Shown here piece after piece: positions 6,334-13,760 of a DNA stretch of 16,891 bases. Within the stretch, counting starts at the first letter, position 1; each line of letters begins with the position of its first letter. The stretch comes from JACXVD01 sp047975785 (GTDB taxonomy: Bacteria > Pseudomonadota > Alphaproteobacteria > Sphingomonadales > Sphingomonadaceae), in assembly GCA_047975785.1 (NCBI GenBank), contig JBKEEC010000322.1, positions 1 through 16,891 on the forward strand, in the 5' to 3' direction. Under the pieces are notes generated by a model that did no database searches, had not been told where the DNA came from, and saw only the letters and a program-made list of their open reading frames with translations. The translations under genes and the position numbers were made by a program.

Positions 6334-8655
6334 ATGCGCCAGAAAGAACTGAGGATCGCGCTTGTCTGCTACGGAGGGGTGAGCCTGGCAGTCTATATGC
6401 ACGGCGTCACCAAGGAGTTGTGGAAGCTCGCCCGGGCAAGCCGCGCTTTCCATGCCGATGAACCGCGTGCAGAAGGCGCACAGGGTGTATACCGGGACTT
6501 GCTTCAGAATATAGAGGATGAGCACCAGATCAAACTGCGCGTTCTGCCTGATATTCTGGCAGGAGCCAGCGCAGGAGGAATCAATGCGGTTTTTCTGGCA
6601 CAGGCCATATATTCGGGCCAGTCTCTGGAGCCACTGACCGAATTATGGCTTGAAAATGCGGATGTCGACAGGCTGACCGATCCGGACGCCAAGCCCTGGT
6701 CACGGTTGAACAAATCCTGGGCAATGCCGCTGGTATGGTGGCTGCTGCGGCGCCCGGGAAATGCTTTTTCCGACAGTGTTGCTCCTGAAACACGTGAAGA
6801 GGTGCGCAGCAAGGTTTCCCGTCTGATCCGCTCACGCTGGTTTCAGCCGCCTTTTTCCGGCCCTGGCTTTTCCCGCCTTATTGCCAATGCCCTGCAGGCA
6901 ATGGCCGATGAGCCGGTCAATGCACCGCTTCTTCCACCACGTCACCCGCTGGACCTGTTTGTTACAGCCACTGACTTTCGTGGCTATCTGGAGGTATTAA
7001 GGCTCAACAGCCCGCCTTTGGCCGAAGAAAGCGAGCACCGCCTTCCCATAGACTTTCAGGGGCTTACTCCTGTTAAGGGAGGTAAAAATCTCGCCAACCC
7101 GCTGGAACTGACACTGGCTGCACGGGCCACAGCGAGTTTTCCCGGTGCTTTTCCCCCGCTGCGGCTGGATGACATTGATTTGCTAGGCAGGCAAAGGAAC
7201 ATCAAATGGGAAAATCGCACATCATTTTTGCAACGTATCATGCCCGTTCATATGCGTCAGAACACGGCGGATACAGTTTCCCTGATTGACGGTTCCGTAT
7301 TGATCAACGCCCCCTTTGCAGGAGCCATTGCAGCACTAAAAGGCAGACCGGCCCAACGCGAGGTGGATCGACGCTTTGTTTATGTTGACCCGCGACCTGA
7401 CCGTTTCGGCTCGCTGCGAACAGATGACGAGCGCAAGGTGGGGTTTTTTTCTGCGATTTTCGGGTCGCTTTCCACCATTCCTCGTGAACAGCCCATTCGG
7501 GACAATCTTGAAGAGCTCGATCGCCAGTCCCGTGAGGCTGAACGACTGGGCCTGATTGTCAACGCCATTCGGCCGGATATTGAGCAGACCGTCCAGAAAC
7601 TGTTTGGGCGCACCCTGTTTCTCGATCGCCCGACCCGTCGGCGTTTGCGCAACTGGCGGCACAAGGCGCAGCAGGCGGCAGCAATTCAGGCCGGCTATGC
7701 TTTTCACGCTTATGCACAGGCAAAATTATCCAGTATCATCCAGGAGCTTGCCTTCGTAACATGTGATGCCGCCCCCAATCTGCAACCCCACGACGAGGAA
7801 GCAGTTGAAATGGTGCTACGTGCCGAATTGCAACGCCAGGGCATAGACCATCTGGCCGCAGAAAAAGGTGGCGCCAGCGAGGTCGCTATTTCATTTTTCC
7901 GCACGCACGACATTGGCTTTCGTATTCGCCGCCTGCGCCTGATAGCCCGGCGCCTGTCCCGTGAATGGGAGACGGATACGGATATAGACGAAACTGCACG
8001 TGATGCGGCGCAGGACCGGATCTTCTCTATTCTGTCCCTCTATTTTGCACGGGAGCAAACCACCACGCTGGGGCCGGGATTTCCTGCGCTGGCCTCCAGA
8101 GTATTTGAACAGCCCGGCCCCGTGCTGGATATGCTTGCACAGACGAGACTTCTCCCCGAAATTGATGAGCAGGCGGAAGCCATGCTGGCCGAGGCCCTTG
8201 AGGACATGCCCGCTACTTTACGGCGCCATGTTTTACTCGCCTATCTTGGTTTTCCCTTTCATGATGTTGCAACCCTGCCTTTGCTCGGAGAGGCTGGCCT
8301 GACCGAGTTCGATCCGGTCAAGGTAGATCGTATCAGCCCTGATGATGCCCGTTCCATTCGTGACGGGGGAACCCAGGCGACCTTACGAGGCATTGAATTT
8401 TATAATTTCGGTGCTTTTTTCAGTCGCGCCTATCGGGAAAATGATTATTTATGGGGGCGGTTACATGGTGCAGAACGCATGGTTGATCTGGTATTTTCGA
8501 CAGTCCCGAATATGGATGATGACCAGAAAATCCGGCGGTTCAAACGCGCCCTGTTCCTTGCCATACTAAGTGAAGAAGAAGGCCGTCTCCGGGCAGAGCC
8601 GGGGCTGATCAGACAAATCCGACGAGAGGTTGAAACCCGACTTGGGCAAGGCTGA
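6334..8655 (+). CDS. Patatin-like phospholipase family protein (large, with DUF3376-type C-terminus)
   Basis: Predicted lipid acyl hydrolase using a Ser-Asp dyad. The N-terminal patatin domain shows the glycine-rich oxyanion region CYGGVSLAVYMHG (12-24), the nucleophile elbow GASAG with Ser79 (77-81), and the catalytic Asp319 in LIDGSVLINAPF. The usual second residue of the patatin DG(G/A) motif is followed here by Ser. After about residue 370 comes a long, Arg-rich, mostly helical region without membrane segments or signal peptide, as in the roughly 750-800 aa patatin-like proteins common in alphaproteobacteria and actinobacteria. The protein is therefore probably cytoplasmic or peripheral at the inner membrane. 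It is transcribed divergently from radA (69 bp) and leads into ybeY 71 bp downstream. The ATG lacks a clear ribosome site. The substrate is unknown. Confidence 0.85.
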   Translation: MRQKELRIALVCYGGVSLAVYMHGVTKELWKLARASRAFHADEPRAEGAQGVYRDLLQNIEDEHQIKLRVLPDILAGASAGGINAVFLAQAIYSGQSLEPLTELWLENADVDRLTDPDAKPWSRLNKSWAMPLVWWLLRRPGNAFSDSVAPETREEVRSKVSRLIRSRWFQPPFSGPGFSRLIANALQAMADEPVNAPLLPPRHPLDLFVTATDFRGYLEVLRLNSPPLAEESEHRLPIDFQGLTPVKGGKNLANPLELTLAARATASFPGAFPPLRLDDIDLLGRQRNIKWENRTSFLQRIMPVHMRQNTADTVSLIDGSVLINAPFAGAIAALKGRPAQREVDRRFVYVDPRPDRFGSLRTDDERKVGFFSAIFGSLSTIPREQPIRDNLEELDRQSREAERLGLIVNAIRPDIEQTVQKLFGRTLFLDRPTRRRLRNWRHKAQQAAAIQAGYAFHAYAQAKLSSIIQELAFVTCDAAPNLQPHDEEAVEMVLRAELQRQGIDHLAAEKGGASEVAISFFRTHDIGFRIRRLRLIARRLSREWETDTDIDETARDAAQDRIFSILSLYFAREQTTTLGPGFPALASRVFEQPGPVLDMLAQTRLLPEIDEQAEAMLAEALEDMPATLRRHVLLAYLGFPFHDVATLPLLGEAGLTEFDPVKVDRISPDDARSIRDGGTQATLRGIEFYNFGAFFSRAYRENDYLWGRLHGAERMVDLVFSTVPNMDDDQKIRRFKRALFLAILSEEEGRLRAEPGLIRQIRREVETRLGQG

Positions 8656-8726
8656 AGGGTTGGACCGGCCCTGTTCTGCCTCAGGCAATCTGGACTAACT
8701 TGTTAGACAAGAGCAAAAATCACATT

Positions 8727-9227
8727 ATGGACCTTGAAATCGACGTTGAAAAATGGCCGGACGGGCCATGGGCCGTGCTCTCCGAAGAAGCAGCACAAGC
8801 CGCGATTTCCGTTGCACCGGAGTTGGCTAACCAGAGGCTGTCTGTCAGTATTCTGTTCACTTCGGATGAAGAAATTCACATTCTCAACCATAAGTGGCGT
8901 GAGAAAGACCAGCCAACCAATGTTCTGTCATTTCCCATGCTTGAGCGCGATGAAATACTGGCATTGTCACCCGCAGGCCCACCCGTTCTGCTTGGTGATA
9001 TTGTTCTGGCATCAGAAACCTGCGCACGCGAGGCACAGGAAAAATCTGTTTCCCTCCCCGCACATGCGGCACATCTTGTCATTCACGGATTTCTTCATCT
9101 GGCCGGCTATGATCATGTTGATTCTGTTCATGAAGCAGAGAAAATGGAAGCACTGGAGACAATGGCGCTTGCGAAAATGGGTATCGCTGCCCCATATGAA
9201 GAAGACAGAATTCAGGAGAGTGACTGA
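8727..9227 (+). CDS. ybeY: Endoribonuclease YbeY (rRNA maturation factor)
   Basis: Zinc-dependent single-strand endoribonuclease needed for 16S rRNA 3' processing and ribosome quality control. The signature HGFLHLAGYDH is at residues 120-130, with the three metal-binding histidines at 120, 124 and 130. The upstream family segment NxxWREKDxPTNVLSFP is at 54-70, followed by LLGDIVLASE (88-97). I prefer the ATG at 8727 (166 aa), whose product begins at the usual place for the family. An in-frame TTG at 8700 would add nine residues with no family similarity. The next gene starts 5 bp after the stop. phoH, which precedes ybeY in many relatives, is replaced here by the patatin gene. Confidence 0.94.
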   Translation: MDLEIDVEKWPDGPWAVLSEEAAQAAISVAPELANQRLSVSILFTSDEEIHILNHKWREKDQPTNVLSFPMLERDEILALSPAGPPVLLGDIVLASETCAREAQEKSVSLPAHAAHLVIHGFLHLAGYDHVDSVHEAEKMEALETMALAKMGIAAPYEEDRIQESD

Positions 9228-9232
9228 CGGCC

Positions 9233-10156
9233 ATGGCCGATTCCCCCCCCCCAACCGGAGAGCCTGAGCGAAAAAGCGGCATATGGTATGCCATCCGGAA
9301 ATTTTTTGATGGCTATGCTTCAGGCCGCTCCCTGAAGGAGCAACTTGAGAGCGCCATATCAGAGCATGAGGAAGAAAGCCGCGATGATGATGAAACATCG
9401 ACATCCAATGGCGACCTGTCCTCCATAGAACGGCAAATGCTGCGCAATCTGCTGCATTTTAGCGAATATGATGCAGATTACGTCGCAATTCCTCGCGGTG
9501 AGATTATCGCCATGCCTGCCAGTGCGAGCTGGACAGAACTGGTCGCAGGTTTTGCCGAACACGGACATTCCCGTATGCCAGTCTATCGCGATACACTCGA
9601 TGAAGTGATCGGCATGATCCACATAAAGGATGTCTTTCCTTATCTGGCCAATGGCGCGCCTCCACCGGATGACTGGACCATATTGTTGCGTGACCCTCTC
9701 TACGTCCCGCAGACCCGTAATGCGATTGATGTTCTCGCGGATATGCGCGCTCGCAGGACACATCTTGCCATCGTGCTGGATGAATATTCAGGCGTTGATG
9801 GTATGATTACCATTGAGGATCTGGTTGAAGAGATTGTCGGAGACATTGAAGATGAGCACGACGACGCCCCTCAGGACCTGCTATTACCGATAGATGGCGG
9901 CATGTGGGATGCTGATGCGCGTGTAGAACTGGAAGATGTCGCCGAGACAATCGACCCCAGACTGGCCGAAGTGGATGAGGCTGTCGATACATTGGGTGGG
10001 TTAACTTATGTTCTGGCCAATCGCGTGCCCCCTGTTGGAACGGTTGTCAGTCACCCAAGCGGCTGGCAAATCGAAGTCACTGCAGGCGATTCAACCCATG
10101 TAAAGCGCCTGCGCCTGCACCCGCCTGTTCCTGATGCCAGGCCAGGTAATGAATGA
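9233..10156 (+). CDS. corC: CorC/HlyC-type CBS-domain protein
   Basis: 307 aa soluble protein of the hemolysin-C/CorC family, linked to Mg2+/Co2+ homeostasis. After an acidic N-terminus (about 40-65) come two CBS motifs (about 87-137 and 150-205). The second holds the family stretch HLAIVLDEYSGVDGMITIEDL-VEEIVGDI, and the CorC_HlyC transporter-associated domain occupies about 220-300. There is no DUF21 membrane domain, so it is the short form like E. coli YbeX. It is almost fused to ybeY (5 bp apart), the conserved alphaproteobacterial arrangement, and surely cotranscribed. An lnt gene, often next, is missing. A 10 bp palindrome CCATTAATGG (10158-10167) follows the stop but has no T tract. 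Confidence 0.88.
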   Translation: MADSPPPTGEPERKSGIWYAIRKFFDGYASGRSLKEQLESAISEHEEESRDDDETSTSNGDLSSIERQMLRNLLHFSEYDADYVAIPRGEIIAMPASASWTELVAGFAEHGHSRMPVYRDTLDEVIGMIHIKDVFPYLANGAPPPDDWTILLRDPLYVPQTRNAIDVLADMRARRTHLAIVLDEYSGVDGMITIEDLVEEIVGDIEDEHDDAPQDLLLPIDGGMWDADARVELEDVAETIDPRLAEVDEAVDTLGGLTYVLANRVPPVGTVVSHPSGWQIEVTAGDSTHVKRLRLHPPVPDARPGNE

Positions 10157-10235
10157 TCCATTAATGGGAATAGTGGTAAACAAATATTATCCAAAAATAC
10201 CTTCGCATGTGCAAAAAACAAACTCGACACAGGCG

Positions 10236-10249
10236 GATATAGTAATATC
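10236..10249. promoter_or_regulatory. Inverted repeat just upstream of the LysR-type gene
   Basis: GATAT (10236-10240) and ATATC (10245-10249) flank four bases and end 11 bases before the LysR ATG. A TATAGT hexamer inside it (10238-10243) could serve as a -10, though no good -35 stands 16-18 bp upstream. LysR-type proteins often bind dyads near their own start, so autoregulation is possible. The arms are short and AT-rich, so chance is a real alternative. Confidence 0.25.
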
Positions 10250-10260
10250 TTGACCCGGCA

Positions 10261-11145
10261 ATGCCTCTTCGACGCCTCCCCCCGCTTCGCTCTCTGGAAG
10301 CCTTTATGCGTGTTGTACGCCTTGGCTCTGCACGCGCTGCAGCAGAAGAACTGCGCATCAGTCCGTCAGCGCTTTCCCGCCGTATCTCGGCGCTGGAAGA
10401 TTTTATCGGCAAGAAACTGTTTACCCGTGCCCGGCAGACCATGCGACTGACGGATGAAGGCACAGCCTTCTACAATGCGGTGGAGCCGCATTTCAATGCC
10501 TTGATCAATGCTGTTGAATCCCAATCTGAAGATCTGTTTCTGTTACGGCTTCATCTTGGTGTTTTACCACTATTTGGTGGCCAGCGCCTTTTTCCCAGAC
10601 TGCGTGAATTACGCACATTACACCCCAGACTTCGCATTGATATTGACACTGGCCCTCACTTGCTTGACCGGGTCGGAGATACACTTGATGCAGCAATAGT
10701 TCTTGCGAAAGAGCCTGATCAGGCCCTGCACGCAGTCCAGCTTGATCATAATAACGTATTCGCAATCTGCAGTCAGGAACTCGCAGAGGAGCTTGGCTCA
10801 CAGCCTGATGCGGAAAAGCTTTCCCAGCAGACCTTTCTTGTTCACCTCGAATTGCCAGACAGTTTTTCAGCATGGAAAAAGGCTTTGGGCATGGCAGATC
10901 TCGAAGTAGCGGCAATTGATCATTATGATTCCGGCCAGCTCATTCTGGAGGCTGCCGCACAAGGTCTGGGTGTTGCGATCATGCATGATGATCATTACCG
11001 CCGGGCGCATGATCCCAGAATTGCAAGGCTTTACGACTTTGAGATAAAAAGCCCCTATAGTTACTGGTTCGTGTGTGAGCCGGGCGCCTTGCAACAACGA
11101 CCTGTACGCATGTTTCACGACTGGCTGGTTGACGCGGCACTCTAG
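10261..11145 (+). CDS. LysR family transcriptional regulator (GcvA-like)
   Basis: 294 aa DNA-binding regulator. The N-terminal winged helix-turn-helix (about 8-66) has the standard order LRSLEAFMRVVRLGSARAA, then ISPSALSRRISALED and GKKLFTR, followed by LTDEG. The C-terminal periplasmic-binding-like effector domain (about 90-290) contains the D-A-A-I-V-L segment and a GQLILEAAAQGLGVAIM stretch typical of the GcvA branch. It starts at ATG 10261, 104 bp after corC. No divergent metabolic gene lies beside it, so its target is not suggested by context; the following small membrane gene is 74 bp downstream on the same strand. The effector is unknown. Confidence 0.87.
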   Translation: MPLRRLPPLRSLEAFMRVVRLGSARAAAEELRISPSALSRRISALEDFIGKKLFTRARQTMRLTDEGTAFYNAVEPHFNALINAVESQSEDLFLLRLHLGVLPLFGGQRLFPRLRELRTLHPRLRIDIDTGPHLLDRVGDTLDAAIVLAKEPDQALHAVQLDHNNVFAICSQELAEELGSQPDAEKLSQQTFLVHLELPDSFSAWKKALGMADLEVAAIDHYDSGQLILEAAAQGLGVAIMHDDHYRRAHDPRIARLYDFEIKSPYSYWFVCEPGALQQRPVRMFHDWLVDAAL

Positions 11146-11219
11146 TTATTGCAGCCTCGGCTCACTTTCCGGTTTCATCCGGTCATAAAACGGGGATTTA
11201 TGATATTGAGTGCGAAGAT

Positions 11220-11546
11220 ATGTCAGGGTTTCTGAATGGCTCGCGCGGAATAGCACTGGTTATTCTGTTCCTTTTCATCCAGTCAGCCGCACTCTATCTG
11301 TCCATTGAAGTCGCTTCATTTCAAAAGATTTCAGTATTCTGCACCGCCCCGGCATCAAATACTCTGGCAATTCTTTTTACTTTCCTGCACTTGCTATTTT
11401 TTGCTCTGGCCTTTGTCGGTATCGCATCACTCTGGTTTGCCAGACTCCGCCCGTTTTATATCGGATTTCTCTGTGCAGGGCTGGCATTACTGCCGATTCA
11501 GGCTCACTTTGTGGGGGAAGGCACATTCTGGTGTGACTTCCCATGA
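11220..11546 (+). CDS. Small three-helix membrane protein, function unknown
   Basis: 108 aa hydrophobic protein that I do not recognise. Three membrane helices are clear (about 10-30, 48-72, 79-95), joined by a loop with a cysteine (C41) and followed by a short tail ending FWCDFP (C105). With the positive loop WFARLRP (72-78) inside the cell, both cysteines could lie on the periplasmic side and pair. It follows the LysR gene by 74 bp with a weak ribosome site (GTGCGAAGAT) and ends 5 bp from the stop of the convergent secreted-protein gene. It could be a target of the LysR regulator, but nothing proves this. Coding is supported by unbroken helix pattern and position. Confidence 0.6.
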   Translation: MSGFLNGSRGIALVILFLFIQSAALYLSIEVASFQKISVFCTAPASNTLAILFTFLHLLFFALAFVGIASLWFARLRPFYIGFLCAGLALLPIQAHFVGEGTFWCDFP

Positions 11547-11551
11547 CCTGA

Positions 11552-13006
11552 TTATTTTATCTGCACACGATATCTTATCTCAAATGAAGATGCAGAAAAG
11601 CTGCCTGTGTTCATCGCACCTGCAGGGCGGATACAGATGAACCGGACATCCGGATCATATGTTCCTGTCAGGGAATCCGTGCAGGCTGCAAAGCTTGTTG
11701 GTGCCGTAGTCGATTTGGAATATCCGACATCACTGGCCGAACTGAATGTCAGCCCTGAATCTGAATCGACAAAATGAACAGGACCGCTTCCCGCTCCTGC
11801 CATATCACCTGTAAACAGGCTTACCAGTGGGGATGCACCGGATGGAGAGGCTGGAACGGGAATCCTGTCAACGATGAACAGGCTATCTGTATCAACCGGT
11901 TTTGATCCGGTATTCTCGACTGTGATAGTGTAAATCATGTCTGCTTCAGGCAGGGCAAAGCTGCTGCTGCTATCTGCCGGGATATGGGATGTTTTGCTCA
12001 CACCAACCGAAGCATCCTGATTATCCCTGAATACCCAATAGGCCACTTGCTCATTAGCATGTGATCTGGATGTATCTCCGGCTACGGTTTCCTCATCAAT
12101 CGCCAGATTGATTCTGTTAGCGGGTAGTGGATCTGCCCCGAACAGGACTGCCCAGCCTCCCTGTCCGCCATTTTCAGAATTCTGGGTCACAATACCCAGA
12201 TCAAAATCACCACTGACAGTATAAATATGCGGAGCAGAATTGCTTACCCCTCTGACAGAATTCGATCCACGACCGACCAGAAAAGCCATGTCATTGGCAG
12301 AGCCGCCACCGCTCTCTGCCACGATATAACCCAGAGTTTCCGCGCTGCGCGTCTGGTTGATCTGGCCAACATGCTTGCCAACACAGACGCGACCATTATT
12401 AAATGGCAGGCCGTTCCTTTGAGCGCAATTATTGGTCCAAAAAGCGCTAGGCCGACTATCATTGAAAGACATGACCTGCCCCAGCACAACCGGGCTGGAA
12501 TAGGATTGGCTGACAGCACTGGTGACCTCTTCAGTGTTTGGAGCATTCCAGTTATTGGGCCATGTATTGCCCGATGTTCCACTCGAAGTTACGCGGCGTG
12601 CTTCATATTTCAGTCCGCCTGCAGTTGTGTGGGCCCCTTCTTCGGACACAACGCAAAATACCCGTCCTGATGTAAAGCTATAGCCGGGAGAAAATTGCTG
12701 TATTCTCACCTGAAAACTGTTTGCACCCGTGCTCTGAATACGCGGGACGGCATTTGGTGACGTTCTGGAAGGCAGGTTATAGGTGCACACAACAACCGGA
12801 TCAGTATAGGTGTTGAGCGTGTTAACGGTCGTCCAGCCCGATCCGACTGACACATCCATCACTTCCAGCTGCTCGGTCAGTTGCTGTGCCGATGCAGGAT
12901 GAGCCAGCCCTATTCCAGACATAGCGACCAGAATGGCAAATGCGCCTGTCAGAAAACCATGTCCCGGTCGAATGACCAGACAATATATATGCAACCCCCA
13001 CTCCAC
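11552..13006 (-). CDS. Secreted protein with two similar beta-rich modules and a DUF11-like C-terminus
   Basis: About 484 aa exported protein of unknown function. A signal peptide is clear: a hydrophobic core at 18-34 and cleavage after ASA (40/41). The mature part, rich in Ser, Asn, Gly and Thr, has two similar modules. Compare TYTDPVVVCTYN (66-77) with SYSSPVVLGQVMSFND (168-183), and VFCVVSEEGAH (117-126) with LGYIVAESGGG (225-235). The first pair recalls H-type-lectin strands, though weakly. Residues about 332-484 hold a DUF11-like beta-sandwich with IYTITVENTGSKPV (358-371). Cysteines at 74, 118, 194 and 208 may form disulfides. The start is GTG (13006) or TTG (12994, with GGAG six bases before it). 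It likely faces the cell surface; no sorting motif or membrane anchor is seen at the C-terminus. Confidence 0.72.
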   Translation of the reverse strand: MEWGLHIYCLVIRPGHGFLTGAFAILVAMSGIGLAHPASAQQLTEQLEVMDVSVGSGWTTVNTLNTYTDPVVVCTYNLPSRTSPNAVPRIQSTGANSFQVRIQQFSPGYSFTSGRVFCVVSEEGAHTTAGGLKYEARRVTSSGTSGNTWPNNWNAPNTEEVTSAVSQSYSSPVVLGQVMSFNDSRPSAFWTNNCAQRNGLPFNNGRVCVGKHVGQINQTRSAETLGYIVAESGGGSANDMAFLVGRGSNSVRGVSNSAPHIYTVSGDFDLGIVTQNSENGGQGGWAVLFGADPLPANRINLAIDEETVAGDTSRSHANEQVAYWVFRDNQDASVGVSKTSHIPADSSSSFALPEADMIYTITVENTGSKPVDTDSLFIVDRIPVPASPSGASPLVSLFTGDMAGAGSGPVHFVDSDSGLTFSSASDVGYSKSTTAPTSFAACTDSLTGTYDPDVRFICIRPAGAMNTGSFSASSFEIRYRVQIK

Positions 13007-13064
13007 CAGGCCCCCTGCGATCTCGAAATGTTAAAATCGCGAAAAACCTAGGATATATTGGTTA

Positions 13065-13070
13065 ATTATA
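13065..13070 (-). promoter_or_regulatory. Candidate -10 element of the secreted-protein gene
   Basis: The AT-rich interval 13007-13117 contains a perfect TATAAT on the minus strand about 60 bases upstream of the start codon. No good -35 stands at 16-18 bp: TTGTCA is 11 bp away and TTTACA 21 bp away. The assignment rests on the hexamer and the position only. Confidence 0.3.
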
Positions 13071-13111
13071 CATTAGGGAATTGACAAAAATTGTAAAACT
13101 GAAAATCCTTA

Positions 13112-13158
13112 TAAAAAACAAAGCCTCCCTTTCGAAAAATACGAAGAAGAGGCTTTGT
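13112..13158 (-). terminator. Intrinsic terminator of ppiB
   Basis: Arms ACAAAGCCTC (13118-13127) and GAGGCTTTGT (13149-13158) pair perfectly over 10 bp, with an inner TTCG/CGAA extension around a small loop. On the minus strand the stem is followed at once by six T (13112-13117). It lies 43 bp past the ppiB stop. The plus-strand side has no T tract, so it acts for ppiB only. Confidence 0.85.
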
Positions 13159-13200
13159 CTGTAAAAGAATTTATAAAAATATTACTCAGATTTTTTCAAA

Positions 13201-13665
13201 TTAACTTATCGTCGCTTTGACAATTACACCGGGATCACGAGGAGGTTCACCCGTAGGTAATCCGTCAACAAACTCCATGCCGCTTTCCACTTCACCCCAT
13301 ACGGTATATTGCCGGTCAAGGAATGAAGCATCATCAAAGCAGATAAAGAACTGGCTATTGGCCGTATGCGGCGCGCTGGTGCGAGCCATGGAACAAACAC
13401 CACGCGTATGAGAATGATCATTAAACTCGGCCTTGAGGTCAGGCTTGCTGCTCCCCCCCATGCCGGTCCCGTCCGGACAGCCACCCTGCGCCATGAAGCC
13501 AGGAATAACCCGATGGAACTTTACACCATCGTAAAACCCTTCACGCGCAAGTTCTGTGATCCGCTCAACATGGCCAGGCGCGAGGTCCGGACGTAATTTG
13601 ATGACGACATCGCCACCTGCACCACCACCATTATCCAGCGTAAGAGTCAGTTTTTCATCAGCCAT
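13201..13665 (-). CDS. ppiB: Cytoplasmic peptidyl-prolyl cis-trans isomerase (cyclophilin)
   Basis: 154 aa cyclophilin that catalyses proline isomerisation during protein folding. Active-site residues are present: the FHRVIPGFMAQGG motif with R52, F57 and Q60, then NSQFFICF (103-110) and FLDRQYTVWG (115-124). There is no signal peptide, so it is the cytoplasmic form. The frame extends 18 codons further upstream, but the ATG at 13665 has an AGGAG ribosome site 8 bases before it, matches the family beginning, and lies downstream of the predicted promoter, so it is chosen. It is transcribed alone, with a promoter in the 95 bp shared with mgtE and a strong terminator. Confidence 0.94.
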   Translation of the reverse strand: MADEKLTLTLDNGGGAGGDVVIKLRPDLAPGHVERITELAREGFYDGVKFHRVIPGFMAQGGCPDGTGMGGSSKPDLKAEFNDHSHTRGVCSMARTSAPHTANSQFFICFDDASFLDRQYTVWGEVESGMEFVDGLPTGEPPRDPGVIVKATIS

Positions 13666-13691
13666 TGGAAATCTCCTGTTTATCGGGTTGC

Positions 13692-13719
13692 GATATAGGA
13701 CTTCTTTGGCGCTTGTCAC
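13692..13719 (-). promoter_or_regulatory. Predicted ppiB promoter
   Basis: On the minus strand GTGACA (13714-13719; five of six matches to the -35) is followed after 16 bp by TATATC (13692-13697). The implied start of transcription is about 20 nt before the ppiB ATG and leaves the AGGAG ribosome site in the leader. It sits in the divergent space with mgtE. Confidence 0.5.
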
Positions 13720-13760
13720 CCCACACTTGCTTTTGAAACCAATCCCCCTAGAGCGGGCAC

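Noticed and set aside
6265..6525. 87-codon N-terminal extension of radA
   Set aside because: It has no family similarity, precedes the conserved zinc-finger start, and would overlap the divergent patatin gene and its promoter.
8700..8726. TTG start giving YbeY nine extra residues
   Set aside because: The family usually begins at the position of the ATG at 8727; the extension is unconserved in character and has no better ribosome site.
10158..10167. Palindrome CCATTAATGG as a corC terminator
   Set aside because: The 10 bp palindrome leaves almost no stem with a loop and no T tract follows.
13666..13719. 18-codon N-terminal extension of ppiB
   Set aside because: The inner ATG has an AGGAG ribosome site and the extension would cover the predicted promoter.
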